DNA from: Paraniabella ginsengisoli
GTDB taxonomy: Bacteria; Bacteroidota; Bacteroidia; Chitinophagales; Chitinophagaceae
DNA: 64,000 nucleotides
Reading direction: 5' to 3'
NCBI RefSeq assembly: GCF_022513635.1
Contig: NZ_JAKWBL010000001.1
Location: 1,240,001 to 1,304,000 of the forward strand
Part shown: piece by piece, positions 31,754 to 41,271 of the stretch
Layout: each line of letters opens with the position of its first letter
How positions within the stretch are numbered: position 1 is the first letter of the stretch
Translations under genes and position numbers: made by a program
The notes under the pieces: generated by a model
Seen by the model: only the letters and a program-made list of their open reading frames with translations
Databases searched by the model: none
What the model was told of the DNA's origin: nothing

Positions 31754-33115
31754 ATGAAAAGAAAAGAATTTGTAAGAAATACAGGATTGACAATGGCCGG
31801 ATTGTCTGTAATGCCCTCTGAAAATATTTTTAGTATAAATGTTAAACCTGCAGAACAACTAAAGGTTGCATTAATAGGTATCGGGGCAAGAGGGATTGAA
31901 CATTTGAAACTATTGCTGCACAGAAAAGATGTGGAAGTGGTTGCTATTTGTGATATTGATCCAAGAACTATAACAAGTGCTAAGAAGTTATTTACTGATT
32001 CGGATAAAAAACAACCTCAGTATTACAGTGAAGGAAGTGATGCCTGGAAGAAGCTGCTGGAAAAGAAGGATATTCAGGCTATTATTATAGCTACTCCCTG
32101 GGAGCTTCATAAGCCGATGATTATTGGATCGCTTGAGGCAGGTATTAAATATGTTGGCACAGAAGTGATTTTAGGTATCAATTTGCAAGATCATTGGGAT
32201 GTTGTGAAAGCTGCAGAGAAACACAAAGCCCATGTAATGATGTTAGAGAATGTGTGCTATCGAAGGGATGTGATGGCGGTTTTAAATATGGTGCGCAAAG
32301 GATTGTTTGGCGAAATTATTCACTTGCAAGGAGGTTATCAGCACGATCTGAGAGGGGTTAAATTTAATGATGGCAAATCTGCTTATGGAAAAGGAGCTGA
32401 GTTTGGTCATGAAGATGGTTATTCCGAATCAAGGTGGAGAACTGATCATTCTGTTCATAGAAACGGAGATCTGTATCCAACACATGGTATAGGTCCAGTT
32501 GCGCATTACATCAATATTAACCGCGGAAACCGTTTCATTTCATTGAATTCTTTTTCTAGTAAAGCAAGGGGGCTTCATAATTATATCGTTAAAACAGGTG
32601 GAGAAAATCATAAAAATGCCAAAGTTGGTTTTAAGTTAGGCGATGTGGTTACTACACAAATTGCTTGTGCAAATGGTGAAACCGTTTTGCTACAGCATGA
32701 TACGAATCTGCCAAGGCCTTATTCTATTGGCTTCCGCGTTCAAGGTACAGAGGGTATTTGGATGGATGTTAATAAAGGAATATATGTAGAAGGAAAATCG
32801 AAGCCTCACCAATGGGACGATGCCAAAAAATGGCTTGATGAATACGACCATCCTCTGTGGAAAAAGTATGGAGAAGATGCAGCCGGCGCCGGACACGGTG
32901 GTATGGATTGGTTTGTGATTAATTCTTTCATCGAATCTGCAAAAAGAAACTTGCCTACACAAATGGATGTGTACGACGCAGCAGCATGGAGCGCCATAAC
33001 ACCTTTAAGCGAACAATCTATTATGCTGGGTAATGAAACAGTTGAATTTCCTGACTTTACAGGAGGGGAGTGGATGTACCGCAAGCCGGTATTTGCTCCT
33101 GATGATAATTATTAA
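31754..33115 (+). CDS. GH109-type glycosidase (Gfo/Idh/MocA fold), alpha-N-acetylgalactosaminidase-like
   Basis: 453 residues, intact. The N-terminus MKRKEFVRNTGLTMAGLSV is Tat/Sec-like. The Rossmann domain has KVALIGIGARGIEHLKLLL with NAD binding at GIGARG. The middle contains the GH109 signature block YRRDVMAVLNMVRKGLFGE, HLQGGYQHDLR, RNGDLYPTHGIGPVAHY and NLPRPYSIGFRVQGTEGIW. GH109 enzymes use NAD-dependent chemistry to release N-acetylgalactosamine from glycans such as mucins. It follows lacZ and has the same upstream word, suggesting shared control. Function is inferred from strong motif agreement. Confidence 0.88.
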   Translation: MKRKEFVRNTGLTMAGLSVMPSENIFSINVKPAEQLKVALIGIGARGIEHLKLLLHRKDVEVVAICDIDPRTITSAKKLFTDSDKKQPQYYSEGSDAWKKLLEKKDIQAIIIATPWELHKPMIIGSLEAGIKYVGTEVILGINLQDHWDVVKAAEKHKAHVMMLENVCYRRDVMAVLNMVRKGLFGEIIHLQGGYQHDLRGVKFNDGKSAYGKGAEFGHEDGYSESRWRTDHSVHRNGDLYPTHGIGPVAHYININRGNRFISLNSFSSKARGLHNYIVKTGGENHKNAKVGFKLGDVVTTQIACANGETVLLQHDTNLPRPYSIGFRVQGTEGIWMDVNKGIYVEGKSKPHQWDDAKKWLDEYDHPLWKKYGEDAAGAGHGGMDWFVINSFIESAKRNLPTQMDVYDAAAWSAITPLSEQSIMLGNETVEFPDFTGGEWMYRKPVFAPDDNY

Positions 33116-33135
33116 TGTTAGCAATCGGTTAGGAA

Positions 33136-33170
33136 TAAAAAAATGCCCCGCAAATGCGGGGTGTTTTTTT
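33136..33170. terminator. Bidirectional terminator between GH109 gene and fabI
   Basis: An A-run, a stem CCCCGCA / TGCGGGG with a two-base loop AA, then T7 at 33164-33170. It lies at the convergent junction and suits termination of both genes. Confidence 0.85.
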
Positions 33171-33200
33171 GTGTAAAGTATTTTTAAATATAGTACTTAA

Positions 33201-34019
33201 TTATGCTCCTCCCATTGCTTCCAATACTTTTGGCGTTACGCCTGTAAAGCTAAAGCCGCCGTCATGGAAAAGGTTTTGCATAGTAACATACTTGGTCAGG
33301 TCACTAAACATTACGGCTACGTAATCAGCGCAGGCCTCTGCTGGTGCATTTCCCAGCGGACTCATTTTTTCTGCATAGTTAATAAAGCTGTCAAAGCCTT
33401 TAACGCCGCTGCCTGCAGTAGTTGGCGTAGGAGATTGAGAAATAGTATTGACACGTACTTTCTTTTTCTCGCCGTAGTAATAACCAAACATTCTTGTTAC
33501 ACTTTCAAGCAAAGCTTTGGCATCAGCCATTTCGTTATAATCCGGAAACACACGTTGCGCCGCAATGTACGTAAGTGCTACCACGCTGGCGTGTTCGTTT
33601 AACGCATCCAATTCCCATGCTGTTTTTAATATTTTATGCAGGCTCATCGATGAAATGTCGAATGTTTTTTGATTCCATTCGTAATTCATTTCAGTATAAT
33701 GTTTACCTTTTCTTACGTTCAGTCCCATACCTACAGAATGTAAAATGAAATCGATTTTGCCGCCAAAATGTTCCATCGATTTTTCGATCAGATTTTTCAG
33801 ATCATCCAGGTTGGTAACATCTGCACCAATAACGGGAGCATTGCCGCATTCAGCTGCAAGCTGATTAATTGCGCCCATTCTTAATGCAACGGGTGCATTC
33901 GTTAGTACTATTTCTGCTCCTTCAGCATAACATTTTTGTGCAGTTTTCCAGGCAATGGATTTTTCGTCCAGCGCACCGAATATAATTCCTTTCTTTCCTT
34001 TTAAAAGATCGTAAGCCAT
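33201..34019 (-). CDS. fabI: Enoyl-[ACP] reductase (NADH) FabI
   Basis: 272 residues. It reduces enoyl-ACP in the last step of each fatty acid elongation cycle. Family markers: LLKGKKGIIFGALDEKSIAW (NADH-binding Gly loop), LHSVGMGLNVRKGKHY, and the active-site Tyr-X6-Lys unit YNEMADAK near residue 160. SQSPTPTTAGSGVKGFDS and FHDGGFSFTGVTPKVLE complete the C-terminal region. Intact frame, ATG 34019. Confidence 0.93.
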   Translation of the reverse strand: MAYDLLKGKKGIIFGALDEKSIAWKTAQKCYAEGAEIVLTNAPVALRMGAINQLAAECGNAPVIGADVTNLDDLKNLIEKSMEHFGGKIDFILHSVGMGLNVRKGKHYTEMNYEWNQKTFDISSMSLHKILKTAWELDALNEHASVVALTYIAAQRVFPDYNEMADAKALLESVTRMFGYYYGEKKKVRVNTISQSPTPTTAGSGVKGFDSFINYAEKMSPLGNAPAEACADYVAVMFSDLTKYVTMQNLFHDGGFSFTGVTPKVLEAMGGA

Positions 34020-34373
34020 AATAAAAAATTAGGTGGTAAATGTAAGAATGATTTTTGATTTACGGTTTGTGAATTGTGATTTGGATTATAACATTTTTTA
34101 AGTCGACAGTAAATATATGTCATCTGTGTTGCGTCGCACTTTTTAACAGCAGTACATATCTGATCCTATATAAACGACAATAAGCCTCACATCGCCCGAT
34201 CGTTCGCGGTCTGACAAAAACAGTAAGTCTCAAGCTGATCTGTAAGACCTTCCAGGTTTTAAAAATCTGGAAGGTCTCTTTATCGTCGTTTAAATAAGAT
34301 GAGTGATATTCTACAGTTGAAGGGAGCGTCGCAATACCGATGCTATATGTTATTTGCTGACTTAATAAAAAAT
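34020..34373. repeat. Two inverted GCGTCGCA elements around a hairpin
   Basis: 34100-34178 reads AAGTCGACAGTAAATATATG to TATATAAACGAC in one direction. 34284-34366 reads GTCGTTTAAATAAGATGAGT, then ATTCTACAGTTGAAGGGAGC, GTCGCAATACCGATGC in the opposite direction. Between them, 34245-34276 is a hairpin with AGACCTTCCAG and CTGGAAGGTCT arms. Two family members in opposite orientation 105 bp apart could fold together. No gene is present in the 354 bp. Confidence 0.7.
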
Positions 34374-35201
34374 CTAACGAAAAGTAGGCAATATGCGATG
34401 TTTTTTATTTCCGGCTGCGTACACAGCTTTGGTAACAAAATGCCCTAAAGCTGCGCCAATCAAGACATCGCTGGCCCAATGCCGGTTGTGGTAAATGCGC
34501 GATACCGCTGTAAGGGATGCTATCGAATAAGCAACGGGCGCAAGCCATTTTTCTTTTGGAAACTCCTCTGCCAGCGCGGTGGCAAGTGTAAAGGCTATCG
34601 CCGAATGTGCCGAAGGAGTTGAAGTATATTTATTTTTACTAAATGGAAGCGCATAGTTGTAAGGATTGTTAGTGGCATCTGGGCGTTGCCGGCGAATGAT
34701 GTTTTTTGAAACCAGCGTAATAACAGACGTGATTGCCATGGCTTTGCTGCCTCTTAAACCAATGCTTTCAATATGTTTATTTTGGGTTATTAAACCGGAT
34801 GTGTAAACAACAGGAAATATTAAAAGCCCGTAAAAATCTCCAACAGGTTCTACAACATTAGCCACACTATTTGTGAAATTATTTTGATTGTGAAGGAAGA
34901 CGCTTTTTATTTGTTTATCGAAAATCATCAAAGTGCCGACACCGCCCATAACTGCTGAAAGCCTGATCCAGTCTTGCTTTTGCCAATGAAGTGGCTTTTT
35001 TACCACATCTAATCCATCTTTAAAACCATCAATAATAAATTCCTTATTCAGTGTTTCGTAGCGTTGACTGATGGGCAAACTATCACTGGAAATGATTGTA
35101 TCTGTCTGTGCTGTTGCTGAAATATATGTAGTGTAGCTGAACAATAAAAAGCAGCAAAGCCTGCGTAAGAGAGAGGATTTAATAGAAGGAATAAAATTCA
35201 A
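34374..35201 (-). CDS. PAP2-superfamily membrane phosphatase
   Basis: 275 residues with an N-terminal signal/anchor (LLRRLCCFLLFSYTTYISATAQ) and several membrane helices. The three PAP2 motifs are KNIIRRQRP near residue 166 (KX6RP), PSAHSAIAF near 197 (PSGH-like) and SRIYHNRHWASDV near 235 (SRX5HX3D), giving the catalytic His and Asp. Members remove phosphate from undecaprenyl diphosphate or lipid A, or from PA. The substrate is not decidable. The start is TTG 35201; no ATG fits. Confidence 0.85.
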   Translation of the reverse strand: MNFIPSIKSSLLRRLCCFLLFSYTTYISATAQTDTIISSDSLPISQRYETLNKEFIIDGFKDGLDVVKKPLHWQKQDWIRLSAVMGGVGTLMIFDKQIKSVFLHNQNNFTNSVANVVEPVGDFYGLLIFPVVYTSGLITQNKHIESIGLRGSKAMAITSVITLVSKNIIRRQRPDATNNPYNYALPFSKNKYTSTPSAHSAIAFTLATALAEEFPKEKWLAPVAYSIASLTAVSRIYHNRHWASDVLIGAALGHFVTKAVYAAGNKKHRILPTFR

Positions 35202-35230
35202 TAGTAAAAAGTTGAGTTTATATATAAATT

Positions 35231-36885
35231 TTAATGCTGAACCATTTCCCTTGCATTCTCTAATGCAGCGGTGGTGGGCTTTTCTCCGCCAAGCATTTTA
35301 GCAATTGCTGTGATTCGTTCATCTATATCCAGTTGTCTGATATTTGTTTTTACTTTATCGCTTTTCAATTCCTTATAAACAAAGAAATGTGCATCGGCTT
35401 TACCCGCTATCTGTGGTTGGTGAGTGATGCAAATGACCTGTCTGTTCGCAGCCAGCGTCTTCATAATTGCTCCAACCTGTTTGGCTGCTTCGCCAGAAAT
35501 GCCTGTATCTATTTCGTCAAAAATTAATGTAGGCATATCCATCTTTTCGGCTACAAGGCTTTTGATGCAAAGCATTAAGCGGCTCAATTCGCCACCACTC
35601 GCTACTTTTCGAACTGGTTTGAACTGCCCGCTTTTGTTAGCATCAAATAAGAATTCAATATCATCTATTCCTGATAATGAAGGGGCTTGCGGTGTAACAG
35701 ATACTTTTAAAACGGCGTTTGGCATTCCCACTTGTGCCAACATTTGGTTTACCTTTTTCTCAAAAGAAGGGATTTGTTTTTTCCGAGCCTGTGATATTTT
35801 TTCACCAAGATCTACTACGTTTTTTTCAAATGTGCCGGTCTGTTTTTCAAGTTGAGCAATCTGGTCACCAATATTTAAAACAGCCTGTAATTTTTCTTCA
35901 AGCTTATTTTGAATGTTGAGCAATTCGTTGGTAGATTGAACGCCATGTTTTTTTGTAGCTTGTAGCCAGCCGACATCCGCCCGTTCAGTTCATCAATCTT
36001 CTCTGCATCATAATTAATTTGATCGCTCATGCGTTCCAGCTCAGAAGCAATATCGCTCAACTCAATTTGAGCGCTTTGCAACCTGTTGTTAATTTCTGGA
36101 AGATCTTTATGAAAATCGGTATAACTGCTAAGCAGGTTGGTCAGACTTTTTAGTTGCTGCGTTATAGGCTGTTCGCCTTCAGCTAGTTCACCGTAAACCC
36201 TGTTCAGTGTATTTTTGATGTCTTCGGCATTAGAAAGCATTTTTAGTTCTGCATCAATTTCTTCCAGCTCATTTTCCTTTAGATGTAACGCAGCTAATTC
36301 ATCGTATTGAAATTCGTTATAATCGCTTTCTTTTTCAAACTGTTGCTGTTGTTGTAAAAGTTCGTCAAGTGCTTTCTGGCTTTGTTTCCATTGTTGATAA
36401 CCCGATCGGTAAGAGTTGACAAGCTGCTGCGTGTCGGCCAGGGCATCAATCACATTTATCTGAAACTGATTGTCACTTAAAGAAAGTGTGTCAAATTGCT
36501 GGTGAAGATCTACCAACAATTGGCTAAGCTGGTGCAATTGCCCAAGGTTTACCGGCGTGTCGTTAATAAAAGCGCGGCTCTTCCCGGATGTTGCAATTTC
36601 CCGCCTTACCACCAATTGTGGTAACTCGTCAAGGTCGTTATCTTTTAAAAATTGAAGAATAAGACTGTTCTTTTCCGCCTGGAAAAAACCTTCGATCACA
36701 CATTTTTTTTCTTTGTTTACTAAAGCGGTGGTATCAGCTCTTTCGCCCAAAATCAGGTTTAGTGCGCCAATGATAATAGATTTTCCTGCTCCGGTTTCGC
36801 CGGTAATTATATTCATGCCTTTTGAAAAATAAATTTCCAAAGCATCAATGATTGCGTAGTTATTTATAGATAAATGTTGTAACAC
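35231..36885 (-). CDS. recN: DNA repair protein RecN (one frameshift)
   Basis: An SMC-like ATPase of about 551 residues for double-strand break repair. The Walker A is GETGAGKSIIIGALNLILGERAD near residue 30, followed by long coiled-coil arms (DELLQQQQQFEKESDYNEFQ). The signature region ASGGELSRLMLCIKSLVAEK, Walker B LIFDEIDTGISGEAAKQV and ICITHQPQIAGKAD fill the C-terminal half. The break is at the seven-base run 35948-35954; one A restores LQKKHGVQSTNELLNIQNKLEEK. The start is GTG 36885. It is next to PAP2 on the same strand with 29 bp between. Confidence 0.92.
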
Positions 36886-37149
36886 TTCGCAAATTTAGTG
36901 ATAAGAACATTTCGCGATAATAAGAAGATTTTTTTGCCGCGAATGCACGAATAATATGAATAGTTTAATACTGAAAGGATAATACAAATACACGATTAAT
37001 ATTGATGATTTATCACTAAAAGATAATACAAATGTGCTTTGTCACCTATTCGTGCATTCGTGGCAGAGATTCACTTAGGCACTCGTGGCAGAGATTTTCT
37101 TAGTTTTTGCGTTCGCCCTTTGTAAATTAGCAATCTTATAAAATAATTA
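36886..37149. repeat. Intergenic inverted repeats GAATGCACGAATA and TATTCGTGCATTC
   Basis: GCGAATGCACGAATAA near 36939 and TATTCGTGCATTCGTGGCA near 37047 are inverted matches about 110 bp apart. The words ACTCGTGGCAGAGATT and TTCGTGGCAGAGATTC then repeat in tandem near 37061-37098. There is no gene; the position is upstream of both recN and the hypothetical gene at 37150. Confidence 0.55.
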
Positions 37150-37584
37150 TTGGATAAGATTTATCATATTAGCGGATATAATTTAAAAGCAAATCTTCAA
37201 CCACACACGGTACATTTGGTGGCCAATTATGCATTAAGAGCGGCAATGCGTAAAAGCCTGAAAAATGTAGAGGAATTAGCTAAACACGCTTTAAGCGATC
37301 ATAAGGCAATATATGGTGAACGCTTAGGAATAACTGTTAACTCTTTGGTTACGGAGATATTGGGCCATGCATATGCCTATAAAATATTGCTGGGCATCCG
37401 TAAAATAGGGGAGCCGGCCATTATCAAAAAGCTTTCTTTACATGCGTGCAGTATAGATTGCGGTGATAAAGCACACGACAGTAACCGTTGGTTTTGGGAT
37501 ATGTGCGGATATTTTAAACCATTGCTATTTTTTTCAGGCGATAATTTTATACTTTGCAATAAATGTCTGAACCTGAATTTATAA
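37150..37584 (+). CDS. Hypothetical protein (TTG start)
   Basis: Up to 144 residues beginning MDKIYHISGYNLKANLQPHT. I do not recognise the family. It is soluble-looking, basic in the first half (ALRAAMRKSLKNVEELAKHAL) and has Cys-containing motifs HACSIDCGDKAHDSNRWFWDM in the second. The C-terminal stretch from about 37564 lies in the TGTCTGAACC repeat, so the true end is probably earlier; adding one T to a T-run near 37530 would stop it near LLFFFRR. The only start available is TTG at 37150; removing one T upstream would make ATG, so a base error is possible. Codon use resembles its neighbours. Confidence 0.5.
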   Translation: MDKIYHISGYNLKANLQPHTVHLVANYALRAAMRKSLKNVEELAKHALSDHKAIYGERLGITVNSLVTEILGHAYAYKILLGIRKIGEPAIIKKLSLHACSIDCGDKAHDSNRWFWDMCGYFKPLLFFSGDNFILCNKCLNLNL

Positions 37585-37661
37585 GATTAAAAGATTTTGA
37601 GAATATGCGTTTTGTTTCTATCTATACAATCCAAAAAATCATTTCAGTCCAGGTTCAGACA
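37564..37661. repeat. 98-bp element with inverted ends TGTCTGAACC
   Basis: TGTCTGAACCTGAATTTATA opens it and CAGTCCAGGTTCAGACA closes it. The body is AT-rich (TAAGATTAAAAGATTTTGAG). It is a relative of the 93-bp element at 6592-6684; a lone end is at 16136. It has no coding capacity and looks like a small non-autonomous mobile repeat. Confidence 0.7.
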
Positions 37662-37678
37662 ATTATTAAAACACACTC

Positions 37679-37737
37679 ATGAAACGCCCACGATAAATTT
37701 TCTCACACAGGGAATGTATATGGCGTTCCATCCGACC
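37679..37737. repeat. Copy of the GAAACGC-TTCTCAC element
   Basis: ATGAAACGCCCACGATAAAT, TTTCTCACACAGGGAATGTA, then GGCGTTCCATCCGACC match 11341-11403 at most positions. It sits just before aroQ. Confidence 0.6.
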
Positions 37738-37777
37738 AAAAAAATCGCAGCGAAGCTGCAAATAAAAAAATATACGG

Positions 37778-38200
37778 ATGAAAATTGCAATCATCAACGG
37801 ACCTAATTTAAACCTGCTTGGTCAAAGAGAGCCGGGTATTTATGGCTCCGATAGTTTTGAAAGTTTTTTTGAAAAACTAAAAGCACAATATGCTGATATT
37901 TCTTTTGAATATTTTCAAAGCAACGTAGAAGGTGAACTGGTAAATGCTTTGCAGCAATATGGCAGCGAAGTAGATGGTATTGTTTTGAATCCTGCGGCCT
38001 ACACACATACTTCTGTTGCCATTGGAGATTGCATCGCTGCTATAAAAGCGCCGGTTGTAGAAGTGCATATCAGTAATGTACACGCAAGAGAAGAATTCAG
38101 AAAATTGTCTCATGTAAGTGGGAAATCTGCCGGTACTATTTGTGGACTTGGGCTGGATGGATATAGATTGGCGGTGGAGTATTTTTTAAATAGAAGTTGA
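37778..38200 (+). CDS. aroQ: 3-dehydroquinate dehydratase, type II, AroQ
   Basis: 140 residues, the normal size of the dodecameric type II enzyme. It converts 3-dehydroquinate to 3-dehydroshikimate in the shikimate pathway. The start MKIAIINGPNLNLLGQREPGIYG carries the family Asn and Tyr. VLNPAAYTHTSVAIGD has the catalytic region, and VEVHISNVHAREEFRKLSHV holds His and Arg of the active site. Intact, ATG 37778. Confidence 0.95.
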   Translation: MKIAIINGPNLNLLGQREPGIYGSDSFESFFEKLKAQYADISFEYFQSNVEGELVNALQQYGSEVDGIVLNPAAYTHTSVAIGDCIAAIKAPVVEVHISNVHAREEFRKLSHVSGKSAGTICGLGLDGYRLAVEYFLNRS

Positions 38201-38318
38201 CAGAGGCCGGTTGACAGAAAAGCGACGTTTAAAAAACTCTATTTTTTAAAAATGCTTTAAGATTAACATGGCTGTCATCCGTCAACTATCAACTGTCATC
38301 TTTTTTAAAGACTAACGA

Positions 38319-39554
38319 ATGCAAGCTAATAACAAAACTGTTTCCATTTTCAACCTTACCGTTGTTGTAGCTGCGCTTGGCTACTTTGTAGATATTTATG
38401 ATCTGCTGCTTTTTGGTATTATACGTATTCCAAGTTTAAGGGAAATGGGTCTTACGACCGATCAGATAACAACTGATGGCGAAAGTATTCTTTCCTGGCA
38501 GATGACGGGTTTAATGCTGGGCGGCATTTTATGGGGCATTGTTGGCGATAAGAAGGGTAGGAGCAGTGTGCTTTTTGGTTCTATATTATTGTATTCATTA
38601 GGCAATATTGCTAATGGTTTTGTACAAACAGTTGAACAATATAAATGGATTCGTTTTGTGGCGGGCATTGGCCTTGCCGGGGAACTGGGCGCAGGGATTA
38701 CATTGGTGGCAGAAATGTTACCTAAAGAAAAGCGGGGTATCGGCACTTCGATTGTTGCCGGGTTTGGCATAACCGGCGCGGTTGCTGCTTTTTTCATTAA
38801 GGAAAATTTTCATTGGCGAACCTGCTACTTTATTGGAGGTGGATTGGGCCTGGCTTTGCTGGCGCTTCGCGTGTCGGTGCTTGAGTCGGGCATGTTTAAA
38901 ACCATGAAAGAAAAAGCGGTAAGCCGCGGCAATATTTTTATGTTGCTCAACAACCGCGACAGATTTGTGCGCTATATACAAAGTATTTTAATTGGTGTAC
39001 CTACCTGGTTGGTGATAGGAATATTGATTATGTTCAGCAAAGAGTTTGGTAAAGAATTTGGTATTACTGAAAACATTGACCCCGGCAAGGCTATCATGTT
39101 TTCTTATGCCGGATTGGCTGTTGGCGATGTAACCATAGGCTTAGTGAGTCAGTGGTTAAAAAGCAGGAAAAAAGCTTTGTATGTTTTTTATGCGCTTACG
39201 GCTTTGTTTATGATTTTGTATTTCACCATTCAGTGGAACGGTAGTGCTTTTTTAATGTATGCATTATGTACCGCGTTGGGATTTGCATCTGGCTTTTGGG
39301 CCATTTTTGTAACAATTGGTGCAGAGCAGTTTGGTACAAATTTACGTGCTACCGCGGCCACCACTATTCCCAATATGGTTAGAGGAACTGTGCCTTTAAT
39401 GCTAATGTTGTTTCAATTTTTAAGAAGTTTGCCCGGTGTTGGTTATATAAACGGCGGTATTTATACCTGTGCAATTGTGTTTATATTATGCACCATTGCG
39501 GTGATCACTTCAAAAGAAACTTTTCATAAGGATCTGAATTTTGAAGAGAAGTAA
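38319..39554 (+). CDS. Major facilitator superfamily transporter
   Basis: A 411-residue, 12-helix permease. The cytoplasmic loop between helices 2 and 3 is GIVGDKKGRSSVLFG, the MFS motif A (GX3DXXGR). LGYFVDIYDLLLFGIIRIPSL in helix 1 and LLIGVPTWLVIGILIMF in the middle are typical of the metabolite:H+ symporter branch. It probably imports an organic acid or sugar, but the substrate cannot be read. Intact. It lies between aroQ (118 bp) and a convergent GT9 gene. Confidence 0.85.
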   Translation: MQANNKTVSIFNLTVVVAALGYFVDIYDLLLFGIIRIPSLREMGLTTDQITTDGESILSWQMTGLMLGGILWGIVGDKKGRSSVLFGSILLYSLGNIANGFVQTVEQYKWIRFVAGIGLAGELGAGITLVAEMLPKEKRGIGTSIVAGFGITGAVAAFFIKENFHWRTCYFIGGGLGLALLALRVSVLESGMFKTMKEKAVSRGNIFMLLNNRDRFVRYIQSILIGVPTWLVIGILIMFSKEFGKEFGITENIDPGKAIMFSYAGLAVGDVTIGLVSQWLKSRKKALYVFYALTALFMILYFTIQWNGSAFLMYALCTALGFASGFWAIFVTIGAEQFGTNLRATAATTIPNMVRGTVPLMLMLFQFLRSLPGVGYINGGIYTCAIVFILCTIAVITSKETFHKDLNFEEK

Positions 39555-39603
39555 TGTTGGCAAGTAGGGAATAGCGAGTGGTTAGTAGGATTTGTCCCAC
39601 TTA

Positions 39604-40601
39604 CTATTCTCCACTTCCTACTTGCTGATTAGCAAACTGAACAATCTCTTTTTCATCAATCTCATTCATACATCTAAAATGTCCAAGCGGACATTTCGGT
39701 AATCCATACTTGGAGCAAGGCCTGCAACTGATATTTACTCCTGCTGTTAAAGATTTGTCTATTTTATAAGGCTGAACACCCAATAGTTCGGGTACTGTAC
39801 TTCCCCAAATGGATGCAATAGGTTTGTTAAAGGATTCGGCAATATGTGTAAGGCCTGTATCAAAACCAATAATAGAATTGGCTTTAGATACAAGAAATAC
39901 CGATTCGTCTAAACTCGTTGCTCCGCAAGCGTTATACACTTTTTCACCGACTGCTGCAGCAACAAAATCTCCGTTTGGTTTCACATCGTTTCCGCCCAAT
40001 AAAATAACAGGCTGCTTTAGCTCTTTACAAATGGAAATAATTTTTTCATTAGGCATACGCTTGGTGAAATGTGCCGCACCAATGATAAAAGCGACATAAC
40101 CATTTTGATGTGATGCTGGTAAAAGTTTCGATAACTGATGGTCTTTTTTGATAAAATAATCGATCGGTTTATTATCGTTTACAATACCTAAAGGCGCGGC
40201 AGCATTTAAATATCGATCTACCAAATGTATGGGCGGAACTAATTGTTTTCTAAGTTTAAGACTTAGCCATTTTCGAATGGTTTGCTTTTTATATGTGTAA
40301 GATTTTATGCGGGTTCTTAATTTGATAATGCGTGTTCGTAAATTGCTGTGCAGATCAATAATGCAATCATATTTTTCGCTTTTTATTTCTTTGATGGTGT
40401 CGTTAAGCGATTCTTTAAGCAACAATAGTTTGTCAACATAAGGATTGCCTTCGTAAATATATTGGAATTGTGGCTTGGTAATAAAATGTACCTCAACACC
40501 CGGTAACTGTTGTTTTAAGCAGCGAACGACTGGCGTTGTGTAAATAACATCGCCCATAGAGCTAAAGCGGATGACTAATATTTTTTTGGATGATGAGCCA
40601 A
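39604..40601 (-). CDS. GT9 glycosyltransferase, LPS heptosyltransferase-like (one frameshift)
   Basis: About 332 residues. The N-terminal motif is KKILVIRFSSMGDVIYTTPVVRCL. IIGAAHFTKRMPNEKI and SIIGFDTGLTHIAESFNKPIASIWGSTVP carry the ADP-heptose binding site region, as in WaaC/WaaF/WaaQ types. The C-terminal CRPCSKYGLPKCPLGHFRCM is a Cys-rich tail of this family. At the seven-base run 40581-40587 an added base joins the TTG at 40601 (TTG GCT CAT CAT CCA) to IRFSSMGDVIY; otherwise translation would start only at the internal ATG 40557. It sits beside the split HldE genes on the same strand, consistent with heptose addition to the LPS inner core. Confidence 0.85.
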
Positions 40602-40776
40602 GTTAATAGGATTGATGACTAAGAGAAGTTGCGCAGCCCCGAAGGGGCTGAACGTAAATATCCGGCAGTGGTACTGCCGTTTTGCGCCGTTTATGCAGGT
40701 TGATAGTAGTACTGAAGCTGACGCTGTGCGACGCAACGTAGATGCCATATAATCAAATGCCCGGCTCATAAAAACC
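40602..40776. repeat. CCCCGAAGGGG hairpin plus GCGTCGCA element
   Basis: AGCCCCGAAGGGGCT at about 40635 is a short hairpin followed by GTAAATATCCGGCAG, matching a sister copy at 45450-45500. 40700-40770 (GCTGTGCGACGCAACGTAGA, TGCCATATAATC) is a GCGTCGCA family member. No gene. Confidence 0.65.
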
Positions 40777-41271
40777 TCATGAAGATTTTATTTTTTCAAT
40801 AATATTTGTCGATGAAAGCCCCTTTACAAAAGGCATTATTTTTACTTCGCCGCCATTGGCTATTACTTCTTTTGCGCCAACAATGTTTTCGATATTATAA
40901 TCGGCAGATTTTATCAACACGTCTGGCAATAGTTTTTCTATTAAAACGATGGGCGTGTCTTCTTCAAAAAGCACAACGGCATCTACAAATTGTAACGCGG
41001 CTAAAAGTAAAGCGCGATCACGCTCATTAATTATTGGACGGCTTTCGCCTTTTAATCTTTTTACGGACACATCGGCGTTAAGCCCGATAATGAGTCGGTC
41101 GCCGTTATCATGCGCCTGCATCAGCGATTGTACGTGACCTGCATGCAATATGTCAAAAACGCCATTTGTGAATACTACTTTTTGACCTTGCGTTTTCCAC
41201 TGCGCACGTAAAATAGCGACATCTTTCAACAACATAATTTTGCTGCGTATATTTTGCACACTATTGCTCAT
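40777..41271 (-). CDS. rfaE2: HldE cytidylyltransferase-type domain: heptose 1-phosphate adenylyltransferase
   Basis: 164 residues, an independent RfaE2/HldE-C protein. The nucleotidyltransferase motif is VVFTNGVFDILHAGHVQSLMQA with the HAGH-type signature, and INERDRALLLAALQFVDAVVLF with VGAKEVIANGGEVKIMPF. It activates D-glycero-beta-D-manno-heptose 1-phosphate with ATP to the ADP sugar. It begins at ATG 41271, overlapping the end of the kinase gene by 11 bp, so they are translationally coupled. A TTG nine bases upstream is less likely. Intact. Confidence 0.9.
   Translation of the reverse strand: MSNSVQNIRSKIMLLKDVAILRAQWKTQGQKVVFTNGVFDILHAGHVQSLMQAHDNGDRLIIGLNADVSVKRLKGESRPIINERDRALLLAALQFVDAVVLFEEDTPIVLIEKLLPDVLIKSADYNIENIVGAKEVIANGGEVKIMPFVKGLSSTNIIEKIKSS

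Noticed and set aside
35424..35855. 143-codon plus-strand frame over recN
   Set aside because: It opposes conserved RecN motifs and has no family signal.
40575..40769. 64-codon minus-strand frame before the GT9 gene
   Set aside because: Its last residues (LAHHPKK) are the true GT9 N-terminus in the uncorrected frame; the rest is repeat DNA.
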